DNA of 64,000 bases from Climacium dendroides (lineage: Eukaryota > Streptophyta > Bryopsida > Hypnales > Climaciaceae), in assembly GCA_950106755.1 (NCBI GenBank), contig OX467082.1:21390001-21454000 (forward strand), in the 5' to 3' direction. Both the position numbers and the translations under genes were made by a program. A model generated the notes under the pieces. That model was not told the origin of the DNA. It did not search any database and worked only from the letters and a program-made list of their open reading frames with translations. This document shows, piece after piece, positions 44,633 to 56,345 of the stretch. Each line of letters begins with the position of its first letter. The first letter of the stretch is position 1.

Positions 44633-47600
44633 ATGGGGAAGACTGTGATAGTGAATCCCGCCTCATTCATCCACGAGGTGGAAGCGGGTGTGGAAGGGAG
44701 TGATGGAGTGCCGTCGAAGGGACCCGTGTACCGGAGCGTTTACGCCAAAGACAAGCTCTGCGATTTGCCAGAAGGAATGCATACAACGTGGGATACTTTC
44801 GTGTAAGATTTTTTTTTTGAACTTGTCCGTCTCTCTCTCACACTCACTCTCACTCTGTCTCCCCCTGTTTCTTAGCTAGAAGAGCTTCATGCTTCCTGTG
44901 TATGTGTCCGTAGTAGAACATTCAATGATCAATCAGGTTCTTGGTCTTTGGATCGTTATGTATGGCACATCGAGTGAGTGAGAGAGTGAGTGGGTGTGGG
45001 TTTTTCTTTGGGGATGAATTTAATCGTGAATTTGTCTTGAGTGAATCTGAGTGAGTTTTCTTCGCGCCTTGGTTTCTCCACCGGACTAGATCCAATGCGC
45101 ATTCGCGGCACTATTGGTCGTGGTTGTAACGTTCCGTCATCGAGTGAGTGCAAGCACATAGAATTGGGGATGGTTTTCTTTTTTGGAATGAATTTGATCG
45201 TGAATTTGTCTTGAGAGAGAGTTTTCTTCGCGCCCTGGTTTCTCTGAGCACTTGGATGCGTATGCTTGGATTCGCGACTTTACTATGGTCGTGATTTTGC
45301 AACGTTCCGTAATCTGAGGTGCTTTCCGGAGATGGCGCCATTTTCTTGGCGATTTGATTCTCGTCATCTTTTTCGATCTTCTTGATCTGGATTTGAACTT
45401 TTCTATTCTCGGGAGTCTGGATTTCCAAATCTTTTAGTTTCAAATTTTCGCAGGAGGGGAAGGAGATGTAAGTTCCTTACAATGCAATGCAAAGTTTTTG
45501 TAGTCATTTAGTACCTGAGTGAAAGATGGATATATGCATCTGGCATGTGTTTCTTGAGTGGCAAGTCTGTGTGTTAAAAAGAATATCAAATGATCGTTTT
45601 ACACAGGCTGCTGCTGAAGCAGTTTTGTAGAAAACGGTTCGAATTATCAGATGTAATCATCGTATTCGTTGAAACGGAAGAAAAATCAAGAGATTCATAC
45701 TTTTACTGGAGCCTGTCTGGAACCTCAGATTCATACCTGTCCTAGTAGTATTTAGAGCATGGGGCACTGGAATTAGAGCATTCGTGAGTTTGTTTTAGCA
45801 AGTAATATACACCCTATGAACCTTCCTCTTTTCTAAAATTATGAAAATTTAGTTCAAACAATCCTCTACGTTATTTTTTCATAGAGATGCCATGATTACC
45901 CTTAAAAACAAAACAAGAGTCTTCATAACTTTCAGATTACGAATCCAAATGAATGAACCAAAGCTTTTCATGTAGACATGAATATATTTTATGAGAAAAA
46001 ATATATGTTTTTCTTTTCTTGAGTTTATTTCAAAATTTTACTGCCCGATCTCAAGCATTTTGTGGTTTTGAGGGCATTACTTTTTTCTCGAGCACCAATT
46101 AAAATAGAAATTGTAGTCCCCATTAGTGAGTACATTCTATTACTCTCAAAAAAAGCTTCAAGAAATTACACTAAAATTTGAATCTACCCGAAGAATCTAC
46201 CCAAAAACCTAATATGCCCATTTGTGGACAATTGGTGCTTGAGGGGTTAACGAAATTGACAATGTTTATAATTGACACACCTTCGAATCCCGTTATGCTT
46301 AGATCCTGAAATGTGAGCTTCTTAATTGCAGTTGCAACTCATTCCGGAATACGATTTAGAAGTGCACAAACTTCCTGTCAAAGTTGTGCTGAATAATTTG
46401 AAGTCCAAATCTAATGGCATAATAATATTCGATACCGGAAAGCGCAAGAGCAGGATGAACATAACATCAACTTGAAGACCTTACGGTTGCATTTTGTAGT
46501 TTATGTACCAGAATTGGATTTTCAAAGTCTTAAGTTAAACTTGCCATTTGCATAGACATCATGTCCTGTAATGGCAATTACCAAAATTAATTTACCCAAC
46601 ATGTCAGTTCTCATTTGGTACTAACTTATACAGTGTTGTTGATCATGTCTATAATTCATAACTTTGGTGAATCTGGTCTGGACTGTTCTTTTCTTTGGTG
46701 TGTATGTGAGTACGTACCTTTGAAATTGTACTCAAATTTTGAGAAATTGTCCAGACTAAAGTATTTGATTGTGAGACAACAATGTGCTCTTCCCAATCAG
46801 GTGACTGAAATGGTAGATTAGTTTCAATTCACTTTAATTATTTAAAGACTAGCTTCATCTGGATTTCGAAAATAAGTGCATACGGTGCGCACCCCAAATG
46901 CGCCACTGACCTTAAACCGCCATCTCCACTCTATGTACATGTGGAAGAAACGCTTTTAGAACCAAACTTTGTTCCTTCATAACTTTTGCATCTGGTATCC
47001 ATTGGTGCATTGGAACCTCCTTTCACTTGCCAGTAAGGAAACATGAAAATTTGAACAGTCTATTAATAGTAAGTGGGCACAGTGGCGGTTTTGGGGGTAC
47101 TCACCTAGATGTTAACATGCACCCATGTCTTGTGCAAGGGCTTTTTCTGTACAGAAAACTGAGGAAATTGGATTTATATCATAAGTTCAAAGTTTCATCA
47201 AATGTGTTAGGATATTGCATCTATACTTTTGTGTTTTGGTATACGGGACACGGGATGGTACACTGGTTGGCATTTGGGGGTAAAAGTGCTGAGGAACTTC
47301 AGAGACTCCAAATATTCGTTTTAATGCAATCTCCATCTGGATTACATTCTGACACTGAGAGATGGGATAAATCCATGTGATTGAACCTTTTTTTTGGTGA
47401 TTTATGTGATTTGCAGAAATTCGGTTAAGGTGCATGGAGGAAACAGGATGCTTGGACACCGTAAGATGGTCGATGGTGTGGTAAGTGTGTGGTCCTAAAT
47501 TTTTCTTTGGAGGGAGTTCGGATTGCACTGATATTCTAGAATGGAATTCTTAACTAACTTCACTTGGGTTGAATGCAGGCTGGGGAATACGTCTGGCTCA

Positions 47601-50600
47601 CTTACAAGGAGGTTTATGACAATGTGATCGCAATTGGTGCTGCTATTCGCCACGTTGGTGTACAGCCGGTTAGCTTCTGTATCTTTGCGTTTTGTCCCCA
47701 TCAATCATTGATAGTCTTATTAAATAGTTTGGACCCTGCTCATTTTTAGTATTAGAGTTTGAGATTTTAAAGAATAGCCTTAGCAAGATTTAAATCTCAA
47801 GTCACTCGGAGTGAGTACGTATTTGACATGACATGCTACAGAATGCATCAATTATTGGTTGATTTTCTCATTTTGTTTTCAATTTTTCTATTGTAGCAAT
47901 AATCTTTTCTTGCTGGAGATACTCCTTGATATAAGTTTGCCTTTTCATACAGAAAGAAAAATGTGGAGTTTATGGTGCAAATTGTCCAGAATGGTTTACA
48001 GCCATGGAGGTGCGTTGCATTTACTATAGATGATTATGCCTAATTTACAACTCATGCAAACTTGCACTTCCTCTCATGCCATCGTGGAAATTTTTGAAGT
48101 ATGATAGGATTGTTGCTTGGAACTCTAGAACTAGCAGGTTTGATAATTTAATTTCTTCACTGTATCTTGGAGACTTGAACTTCGGTTGATTAGTCTACTG
48201 ACTTGTAATCTGTCTTTGCCTCTCTAATCAACACATTTGGATTTATTCTTACTAGGCATGCAACGGTCACAGTATGTTGTGCGTCCCTCTTTATGACACT
48301 TTGGGTAAAAGCCTCTGTCCGAACTTTTCTGCTTGCATGACAGGCAACTCCGTTTTGTTTGTTTGTTTGTTTGTTTGTTTGTTTCCGAAACAATATTGCC
48401 ATGATCAATTGTATGCGTTTCCTACCTTTTTGTGTCGCTTTCCAGTCTGTATGTGTTTACAAACTTGCTCTGATTTTCGGTACCTTGCAGGAAATGAGGC
48501 GGTGGAGTTTATCATCAACCATGCTGAAGTTTCTATTGCATTTGTGCAGAGTACCAAGCTCGATCTGGTATGTTATCTTCTAGAAACTGTTTTGGTCTGC
48601 TTCTTGTGCAATTGCAACTGATCTTTCTGGATATTGTTGATTCGCTTTAGCTAAGGTCAGGATTTCATGACGGTGGAAGGTTTAGATCTCTATGAAATGG
48701 GTGGAGTTAGATATTTTGGTGCATTCAATATCTGTGAATACACTTAGATGAGTTACTTTTTAATACGGTGATGTTACTGAGGTTGTCGATCACTTGTCTT
48801 GCAGATGCTCTCTTCCCTGCCGAACTGCACAAACACCTTGAAAAGTAAGATATTCTGGACCTCATTTTTGCTTGAAAAATTGATCTTCCTCCTCGATATT
48901 GGAAATTATGATACGCAGTTTTATTTCTTGCTCAACTGACATTTGCATTTGGCAGCGATTGTAAGCTTCTCAAGCTATACAGATGCACAGAAGGCCACAA
49001 CAGAGGCTGCAGGTGGAGCTATCTACTCGTGGGCAGAATTTTTAGAGCTGGTGAGTTGTTGGTGTTAGTATCTATAGTTTGAATTATAGCACACTGATTT
49101 TGGGCCCGTTTCAAATAACATCCCTGTACAATGCACCCACAATATTACCTGTCTTGCAGGGAAAGCAAAACCCAATAGAGTTGTCTCCTCCAACTGGATC
49201 AGATATGTCTACTATCATGTACACCAGTGGCACAACTGGTGAACCCAAAGGTGTCCTATTAAGCCACGAGAACATTTTGACATGCATTGCAGGCCTCGAT
49301 CACTTTCTGAAATGCAGGGAAGATGCGGTAAGATCAAGAATTCTTTTATACGGTTATGATTATTTGAACTAATCATTTGGTTTAAATCTTCTGTTTCGGG
49401 GGAAGTTGGAGTTGCCAATATGTTACACGGATTTTTTCTAATATGTAATAGCTTTTATTTTGATTTTGGTCTTCATCGTTTGCAGAATGCCTTTAGGGGT
49501 TTGCTTTCGTAACATAGAACAGAGCGATTGACATCGAGTTTTTCTAATTTGCACAGCATACAGAACAGCATACAGAAAAGGACGTCTACTTTTCTTTCCT
49601 CCCTCTGGCTCATATCTTTGATCGTGTAACGGAGGAGTTCTACGTGTTTCTTGGAGCTTCAATTGGTTTCTGGCAAGGGGTACTGGGTTTCACGATTGTC
49701 CCTTTATCTTTAATGTTGTCAGCTTCTCTCACATTTTTTCTGGTTAATTAGTGAACCTCCACTTTTCTTTATGCAAGGCAACCTCCTTGTTACGTGGCAT
49801 GCTTCCTTTTACGCATTGGGATCTATCCAGAGCTATTGAATCAGATGTGGTTCTGATTAATCAGGTCACATTTTCTATTGTTAGCTTGTGTTCCCAGAAA
49901 AATACTCCTTGGTTGCTTAATTCTGATTTCCTTGCAACTTCTCTTCCAGGATGTCAAGAAAATTACTGAGGATCTGGTTGAGCTCAAACCAACACTTTTC
50001 GTTGCAGTGCCTCGAGTTTTCGATCGGATTCATGCCGGTAACTGCTCAATTTGGCTTTTCAAGATTTGGCTTTTCATTTGCTGATGCCACACTCATTTTA
50101 TAGCTTAGAACTCATCATACCACTGTTTGATTATCAACAGGAATATCTGGAAGAATAAATGCTGCTGGTGGAATTAAGAAATATTTGTTTGACTGGGGTT
50201 ACCGCAGGTAATGGATGTCTAAATTTCATCATCTTGAAGCTGTTTCTTTTTTCACTATTCTGTCCTTATTTGTAGCATTGTTTGGAAATGGTGTGATGTG
50301 GGAGGTTGTGATTCCAACTGAAATTTTATCATTTTCTTTAGTTACCTCATGAGTGCCCGAAGTGAATTTCATTCTGCCATGTCGTACTCTGCATTCCTGG
50401 TCATTTATGAAACTCCCCCCTGATTTATCATGTCTAATTTTAGAGTGTTGGCGTTTCATTTTGTGTACATTGATTGTTTCAGTAAGCTGAAGACTCTTCT
50501 CCAAGGTCAAAAAATGCATAACAACGCTGCACCTATTTTCGACGCAGTCGTATTCAAGAAGGTCAGTTCTCTCTAGCTTGGCAGTATTTTCATATCTTCA

Positions 50601-52863
50601 CAGTATTTTCACATATTATCACATAAATTTATGAATCACAATTCTGTAGCTTCTTTTAGGTCTAATCTGTTCTGGACTTCTATTGCGTGTTCATTATACC
50701 TTGAGGTGATTTTATCAGGTGAAAATGGCTCTTGGAGGCAATGTCAAAATCGTCATATCTGGAGCTGCACCACTTGCTCCTCATGTCGAGGATTTCTTGA
50801 GAGTTGTCACTTGTGCGCCAGTTGTGCAAGGCTATGGTAAACGCACTATACCCTCGTATGATTCTCGTACTGAACAATTGTATTGCTACTTTCCAACAGT
50901 ACATTGTTTTATCCCTTTCAAACTTCCTATATTACATCCTTACTTGACCCCTTTCAAACTTCCAAACTTGTTTGGGAAAGGTGTAGGACTTTGCAAACTT
51001 GGGAGTGTGGAGAATAGGATGAACAGAACACATCATTTATCCTAGACTGTGTTGAATCGAGGAACTCTCTTGGTGCAAAGGTGTATATCGCTCATATTGC
51101 TAAGGTAACTAATGTTTTGAAGTCATCAACATGGCCTGACATTTTAGGTGGTGCAATATTCTGCAGGGTTGACAGAGTCGTGCGCTGCAAGCTTCATTCA
51201 GGTGCCAGATGTGATCTCGATGCGTGGAACTGTGGGACCTCCCTTGCCGAATATTGAAGTTCGTCTGGTGTCAGTGCCTGAGCTCAATTATGATGCTCGA
51301 GCGACACCCGCCAAAGGAGAGATTTGCATCAGGGGCAAGACGCTGTTCTCTGGCTATTACAAGCGGCCTGATCTCACTGAGGAGGTTCTTGTCGATGGCT
51401 GGTTCTCGACTGGTAATTTTCATCATTTTCCTCACACAAGGCAGTTGAAACCTATCTGCTCTCAATCCAGTTGATTTTTGACAACCTTTGCCACAATTTT
51501 CTGTCTCATTTCGAAAGAGATGGTTCTCATTTTGCTTGTGGTACTGCAGGTGACATTGGGGAATGGCAAACAGATGGTTCCATGAAAATTATTGACAGGA
51601 AGAAAAACATCTTCAAGCTGTCACAGGGGGAATATGTTGCTGTGGAGAATCTGGAAAGCATTTACGGTGAATGCGCAGACGTAGATCAGGTAATCAGCTC
51701 TGAGCCTTGGTCATGTGGACAACATCATTCTTGTATTTAGGTCTTGCAACGACCTTATCACGAGTGTTATCTTAATGTTGGTCTTAATTCAACACGTCTT
51801 GTCGCTAAATTTTCCAGGTGAATAACAAAATGACACCGTCGCAATGTGTGCAGATCTGGGTTTATGGAAACAGTTTTGAGTCAACACTTCTTGCAGTGTG
51901 TGTTCCAAATCAACCAGCGCTAGAGGGGTGGGCTAAAAGTAATGGTGTCGAAGGAGACTTTGCTGAGATTTGTAAGGATCCGAAGGCGCAAGCCCACATC
52001 ATGGCAGCACTCAATGCAACTGGAAAATCAAAGAAGGTATTTGAAATATCTAGCAAGTATACAAAATGAGAAGGATTTCGTCAGTTTTGCCTGATTACTT
52101 GAAAGCAGCGCAGGTTGTGGATGTTTCTGATATTGCAACTGTAGTTCTTTCCATGATGCTTTAACGTAATTATTTGACTACAAATTCAGGTTAAGGGCTT
52201 CGAAGCCATCAGAGGACTGGTCCTAGAACCGTTGCCATTTGACGTGGAGCGTGGCCTTATCACCCCCACCTTCAAGCTAAAGAGACCACAGCTGCTGGAG
52301 TACTATAAGGTGTGTAAACTCTATCAGGAGCTTTTCACAGTTGTCATCCCTTGTGCATAACGTTGAGTTTTATTTTAAAGGTGTCACTTAAACCCAGGAA
52401 GGACGCCAAGGACTAAAAGTGTGCGATGAATGAATTCAGCGAAACTATAGAAACAAAGAATGAACTTATTAATCTAGAAATTTGATCAGTTTTGGTTGAC
52501 TACCTTGGGATAGGGTAGCGTCCTTTTCCAGGGTTAAGGCGTTTTGACATACATAAGAGTCTGATTTCTGGGAGATTGAATGAGAGATCCTTGGTTACAA
52601 GAGCCAAAGCTTTTGAGAGAGCTTTTCATTCAAATCAGCGACTATTGACATCTAGTCAAGTCATGCTTACTCTCCTTTTTATTAAGTCCGACCAAGTGTA
52701 ATTAAACGAATGAATTGCTGCTGGAAAATTAATATGGGTCGGTCAATAGGAGGCCGGATCAGGGTTTCATCATCTTTGAGCCCATCTTTCTGATTGAGGG
52801 TCTTGTATTTTGTTTGTGCAGGCCCAAATTGATGAGCTCTACGCAAACCAGAAGAAACAATGA
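44633..52863 (+). CDS. Long-chain acyl-CoA synthetase (LACS1-5-like)
   Basis: Activates long-chain fatty acids to acyl-CoA via an acyl-adenylate, feeding lipid and surface-wax synthesis. Coding exons: 44633-44802, 47417-47480, 47579-47668, 47953-48009, 48256-48304, 48491-48567, 48805-48844, 48956-49050, 49160-49327, 49569-49679, 49950-50037, 50141-50207, 50483-50561, 50719-50836, 51167-51412, 51550-51689, 51854-52036, 52190-52309 and 52822-52863 (TGA). All junctions keep frame, giving 667 aa, close to the 666 aa remembered for Arabidopsis LACS4. Motifs: [14 protein letters not shown] near the N-terminus, P-loop [11 protein letters not shown] (235-245), [18 protein letters not shown] (423-429), the adenylate/ribose-contact STGD (Asp508) and [14 protein letters not shown] (522-535). 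It has no C-terminal peroxisomal tripeptide (it ends KKQ) and no N-terminal targeting extension, so an ER-associated or cytosolic enzyme is inferred. Intron 1 is 2.6 kb and contains repeats. Three optional in-frame exon boundaries are listed under findings. Confidence 0.96.
44990..45335 (+). repeat. 174-bp tandem duplication in LACS intron 1
   Basis: ATGAATTTAATCGTGAATTT near 45014 and ATGAATTTGATCGTGAATTT near 45188 head two copies. Both continue with GTCTTGAG, GAGTTTTCTTCGCGCC, TGGTTTCTC, TGGTCGTG and AACGTTCCGT. It begins about 190 bp past the first splice donor. Confidence 0.85.
45830..46215 (+). repeat. Dispersed repeat family D inside LACS intron 1
   Basis: It matches 55985-56345: TTATTTTTTCATAGAGATGC, CATAACTTT, AATCCAAATGAATG, CAAAGCTTTTCATGTAGACA, TTGTGGTTTTGAGG, GAGCACCAATTAAAATAGAA. 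Confidence 0.7.
46888..47050 (+). repeat. Dispersed repeat family B inside LACS intron 1
   Basis: CACCCCAAATGCGCCACTGA, ATGTGGAAGAAACGCTTTTA, CTTCATAACTTTTGCATCTG, TTGGAACCTCCTTTCACTTG and ACATGAAAAT match the copy at 30348-30545. Confidence 0.75.
48356..48383. repeat. (GTTT)n microsatellite in a LACS intron
   Basis: Seven or so tandem GTTT units in the intron between exons 5 and 6. Confidence 0.9.
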
Positions 52864-53110
52864 GAATATGTGTCGAGCAATCTTTCTTGGTGCGGTTGGT
52901 GGGACTCAGGAATTGTGAATTTTTTTTGTATTGTTTTGATGTAGAAGAATGTCAAGCGTACATGTTAACTGTGTGAAGTATTCTACCGTAGCTTCTGCCT
53001 GAGCTGAGTGGTCAGCGTTTTATGAATATCTTGAGGACGACCCAATTCTTTTTTGTAAATCATTGCCATTTAAAAAATTCTGTAATAATATGTCTTGCAT
53101 CAAAGCAGGT
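52864..53110 (+). other. 3' untranslated region of LACS (approximate)
   Basis: Non-repetitive sequence after the stop codon. AATAATATG and related AT-rich signals near 53085 are plausible polyadenylation context. The end is an estimate. Confidence 0.4.
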
Positions 53111-53562
53111 CAATGACTGTAAAAAATCATGAATGAATTTAGAAACTTAAGTTTTGAGTATAAATAATGCTAGGCAGGCTTGAAATGTCAACCTTGTGCT
53201 GTCATCATAAGGTAAAACAGCCCTTGACAAGTGCATAGATGCACCTACACAACAGTGGACAGGGAAACACACAAAAGCAATAGATTCTAAGTTTGTATCA
53301 TGGTTGTTTTAGTGACCAACTCAAAATCCAGCTCCACCACTATGACATATAGCCTTCTACTATGGTTGTTTTTGTGACCAACTCAAAATCCAGCCCCATC
53401 ATTATGACATATTGCCTTCTACTGCTTTAGAACATGTGGGGAATTGGTTAAGTCGTCAACTATAGTGGATGGTTCTTCTGTAATCCTTGAAGGGCCACTC
53501 ATATCCATTGCAAAATAGTCAAATGTCATGTCTGAGCTAAATTTTCTTCTTTAACTTGTGTT
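53111..53562. other. Intergenic DNA
   Basis: No gene. A direct duplication is visible: ATGGTTGTTTTAGTGACCAA with CTCAAAATCCAGC at about 53301, and again at about 53363. Confidence 0.5.
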
Positions 53563-54300
53563 CAAATATCAATCTTATATTTTATTACATGACAATATGA
53601 ATTGTTAATCATTATGAAAATTTTGACTTTGTTTCATGAAAAATTGTCATATTATAATTTTTGTGATTGAAAGTGAAAATAAATTTTTAAGTATAGCAAA
53701 GATAGTCCAATTAATTTGAAATTATTTGAAGAGGTACAAGTAGGCACAGAGAGAATTGGCCCCCTCATTGCCCCGGTCAACTGTGGTTTGACAAAAAAGC
53801 CCATGTTGTGCCAATTTTTTGGCAATTCTTGCATCTCCCTAGAGTAATTTGGAGCCTCTGATTGCAAATATGAATTCAGAATTTCAAAAAAAAATTAAGC
53901 CTTGGAAATAAAAAATTCCAAGACTTGCCCTGGAGGGGCAATGAGGGGGTCAATTCACCCTGGCCGTACAAGTAGCAATGGAGATTACTATGAAAATTTC
54001 TCAAATAGTTGTTTTAATTTTTACATCCAAAACACCTTTAACAAATGTAAAAATCAAGTAATTGAAATTTTAAAAAGTAAAAGGTGGAAATAAAATTATA
54101 TCAATTATAATATAATTTAGTATAATTTAGAATATTTACCATAATGAAGGTTAAAATGAAAAATATAATTTTATAATTTATATATATATAATATTTTAAA
54201 ATAAGAATATGGTGTAATATAGATTTTGACACTTGGAGATTGCAATTGCAATTGTTTTTTTAATTTATTAATTTTTTCAAAATTTTAAAATGGATAGAAC
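53563..54300 (+). repeat. Dispersed repeat family F, interrupted copy
   Basis: Reverse-complementary to 59040-59692. Blocks include TGACTTTGTTTCATGAAAAA, AAGTGAAAATAAA, TTTGAAATTATTTGAAGAGG, GCAATGGAGATTA and ATATGG.GTAA.ATAGATTTT followed by ATTGCAATTGCAA. The copy is split by the inserted element at 53744-53965. Confidence 0.8.
53734..53975. mobile_element. 222-bp MULE-like MITE with 10-bp target duplication
   Basis: The element at 53744-53965 is flanked by perfect GTACAAGTAG copies (53734-53743 and 53966-53975). Its ends are inverted repeats about 31 bp long. The conserved inner part reads CCCCCTCATTGCCCC on the left and GGGGCAATGAGGGGG on the right. A 9-11 bp duplication with long terminal inverted repeats is typical of Mutator-type elements. 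The family F copy at 59.5 kb shows the same target once, without the element. Confidence 0.85.
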
Positions 54301-54869
54301 TTAAACTTGTCTAGCTTCATTTTTATAGTTTAAAACACATACCAATAATGGACATTTTGAAAGTTATAATCAAAGTTGGCCAAGGCACATCCACTATTTG
54401 GATGCTCAAATCTTAAAGGACTAAGGTAAAATAGCCCATTGCGGTCAAATGACCCATTGCAGTCACCTAGGAAATGATCCATTGTAATATGTGAGATGTG
54501 GACCACAATGCATGTCTTACATAACAATAATGGAGTGAATAGTGACCTCATTAGGAACTCCTAATTTTTCAGTGTGAAATTCATTGTAAAAATTGACTCT
54601 TTAGGCCTTTCATAATAGAAAATATTGTGATTGCATTAGGTAGTAAGATGAGCATTATAGATTCAGATTTTGTTGGTTATGGGGTAGTCTACAGAATTTC
54701 TTGGACTGAATACTTTAAGAATTCATAGCAAGTTCATATTTTGTTAAAAAAAATATAATTTCAATTGCACTTGTTGTTTCTCACACTTGCACTAATGTGG
54801 GAAAAGAATTGAAAAATTTCAGCAACAAGATGATGTCAAACTCCTCATTCTAGCTAGAATGGGTTGATT
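54301..54869. other. AT-rich intergenic DNA
   Basis: No supported gene or structured repeat. Confidence 0.5.
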
Positions 54870-55800
54870 TACCTTAAGTTAACCCATAAAGTCCCAAGGC
54901 CTTTTTTTCATCAAAAATCACTCTAAACTACCATTTCTATAGCAAATTGTAAAAAAAAAATTTAATGATTTTTTTGCATATCTAACCATAGGATCTTGTA
55001 CTAAACTAGTGTAAGAATGTATGGAAAAAATTTCAAAAACCTTCATTGTGTAAATTGCAAGATATTTGCATTTAAAATAAAGGAAACAAGTTTTTTTCTT
55101 GGGGGGTGCACTTAGTTCTACTACAACACACCACATGCAAACAAGTGGTTTTTAATGAATTATAATTTTAACTTCAAATTTTGAGCATTGTTTACTAATG
55201 ACTATAGGATTCTACTCTCAAAATTTCAAACTCAATAAATATGAAATGATTTCTAGAAGAGGTTAAAAATGTACTAAAATGATATGTTTTTTTAACTCAA
55301 ATATTTTTAGAAGACACATTTAGATGACCATTGCATCAATATTCAAGCCAAAATGAGCTTTCAATAGAGAGTTATTTCAAAGAATTTTTTGTTCATTTTT
55401 TAGACAATTCTTACATAATATAGGGATGTGAAAGTTATTTTTCAGTTCTATAGTGTATCTTTTTACTTCAAAAATTTATAACTAATTATCATCAACAAAT
55501 AAAATTATCAATAATTCAAAATATAAACTTTCAAAGTAGGAAAATCTATTCATATTTTTTTCATTTAATTTTATTTAAAATTCAAAAAGTATATAAGGGG
55601 TCCAAAGTTTTGTTCACACATGGTTTTTAATGGACACTTTAAGTGCCCCCCCTTGAGGTTTTTTTGCACCTTACTCACCTCGTTTTTTAGCTTTGAACCT
55701 TCATAACTAAAAATTATTGCCCTATTGATTTTGAATTTCTAACTTTAAATGACAAATAATTGAATTGAGAGTCTAGTTGTGTTTTTTTTTAAAGAAAACA
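54870..55800 (+). repeat. Dispersed repeat family C, copy split by an insertion
   Basis: 54870-55100 matches the left part and about 55680-55800 the right part of the uninterrupted copy at 16165-16545. The break falls after ACAAGTTTTTTTCTT, exactly where the GGGGGGTGCACTTA element begins. Confidence 0.75.
55101..55652 (+). mobile_element. MITE-like element, copy 2 (GGGGGGTGCACTTA end)
   Basis: 552 bp, reverse-complementary over its length to 1087-1643. It begins GGGGGGTGCACTTAGTTCTA and ends AAGTGCCCCCC. It lies inside repeat family C. Right-hand sequence to about 55679 (ending TTTTTTTGCACC) is also absent from the empty site, so the true element may extend to there, with GGTGCA-type ends. 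There is no coding capacity. Confidence 0.75.
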
Positions 55801-55984
55801 CACACTTGATTTTTATTCTTTAAAAAATTGTTAAATAGAAGTACGTTCAAGATTGAAGGAAAAACTAAACCGTTAACAACTTTAAGAAAGAATTGAAACA
55901 CACTAATCTCAATAGTAAGATTGTTCTAACAAGAGATCTTAACCTAGTGATTTTTTTTTAAATTGTGAAAATAGAGTTAAAAAA

Positions 55985-56345
55985 TGAATCCTACAAGTTA
56001 TTTTTTCATGAAGATGCTCTAATTGCCCCCCTTCAAAAATTGTGCATAACTTTTGCATAACAAATCTATAAGGATTAAATCAAAGCTTTCCATATAGACA
56101 AAAATACAATCTATATGAAATATATTTTTTATTTTTTATTTTAATATTTTTTGAGGGGATTTTCTGTCCACTAAACTAAAATTTGGACATTTTGTGCCAT
56201 AACTTTTGCTCCTGGGCATTGATTGAAATAGAAATTATAATTTGAGAAAACTAATGTGTTTTTCTATTGAGACAAAAATATTCAGAAAATCATGACAAAT
56301 ATTGAGATCATAGGAGCCTATCTAAAATTCATTTTGTCTCCCAAG
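55985..56345 (+). repeat. Dispersed repeat family D, copy 3
   Basis: TTATTTTTTCATGAAGATGC, CATAACTTTTGCATAACAAA, AAAGCTTTCCATATAGACAA and GGGCATTGATTGAAATAGAA align in order with 45830-46215. Confidence 0.7.

Noticed and set aside
44077..44703. 208-codon ORF overlapping the LACS start
   Set aside because: It is low-complexity in a GC-rich leader, open in all frames. The LACS frame is supported by the protein family, so this is at most an upstream ORF.
49751..49969. Independent 72-codon gene inside LACS
   Set aside because: It is intronic sequence read through the possible cassette exon, with no separate start context.
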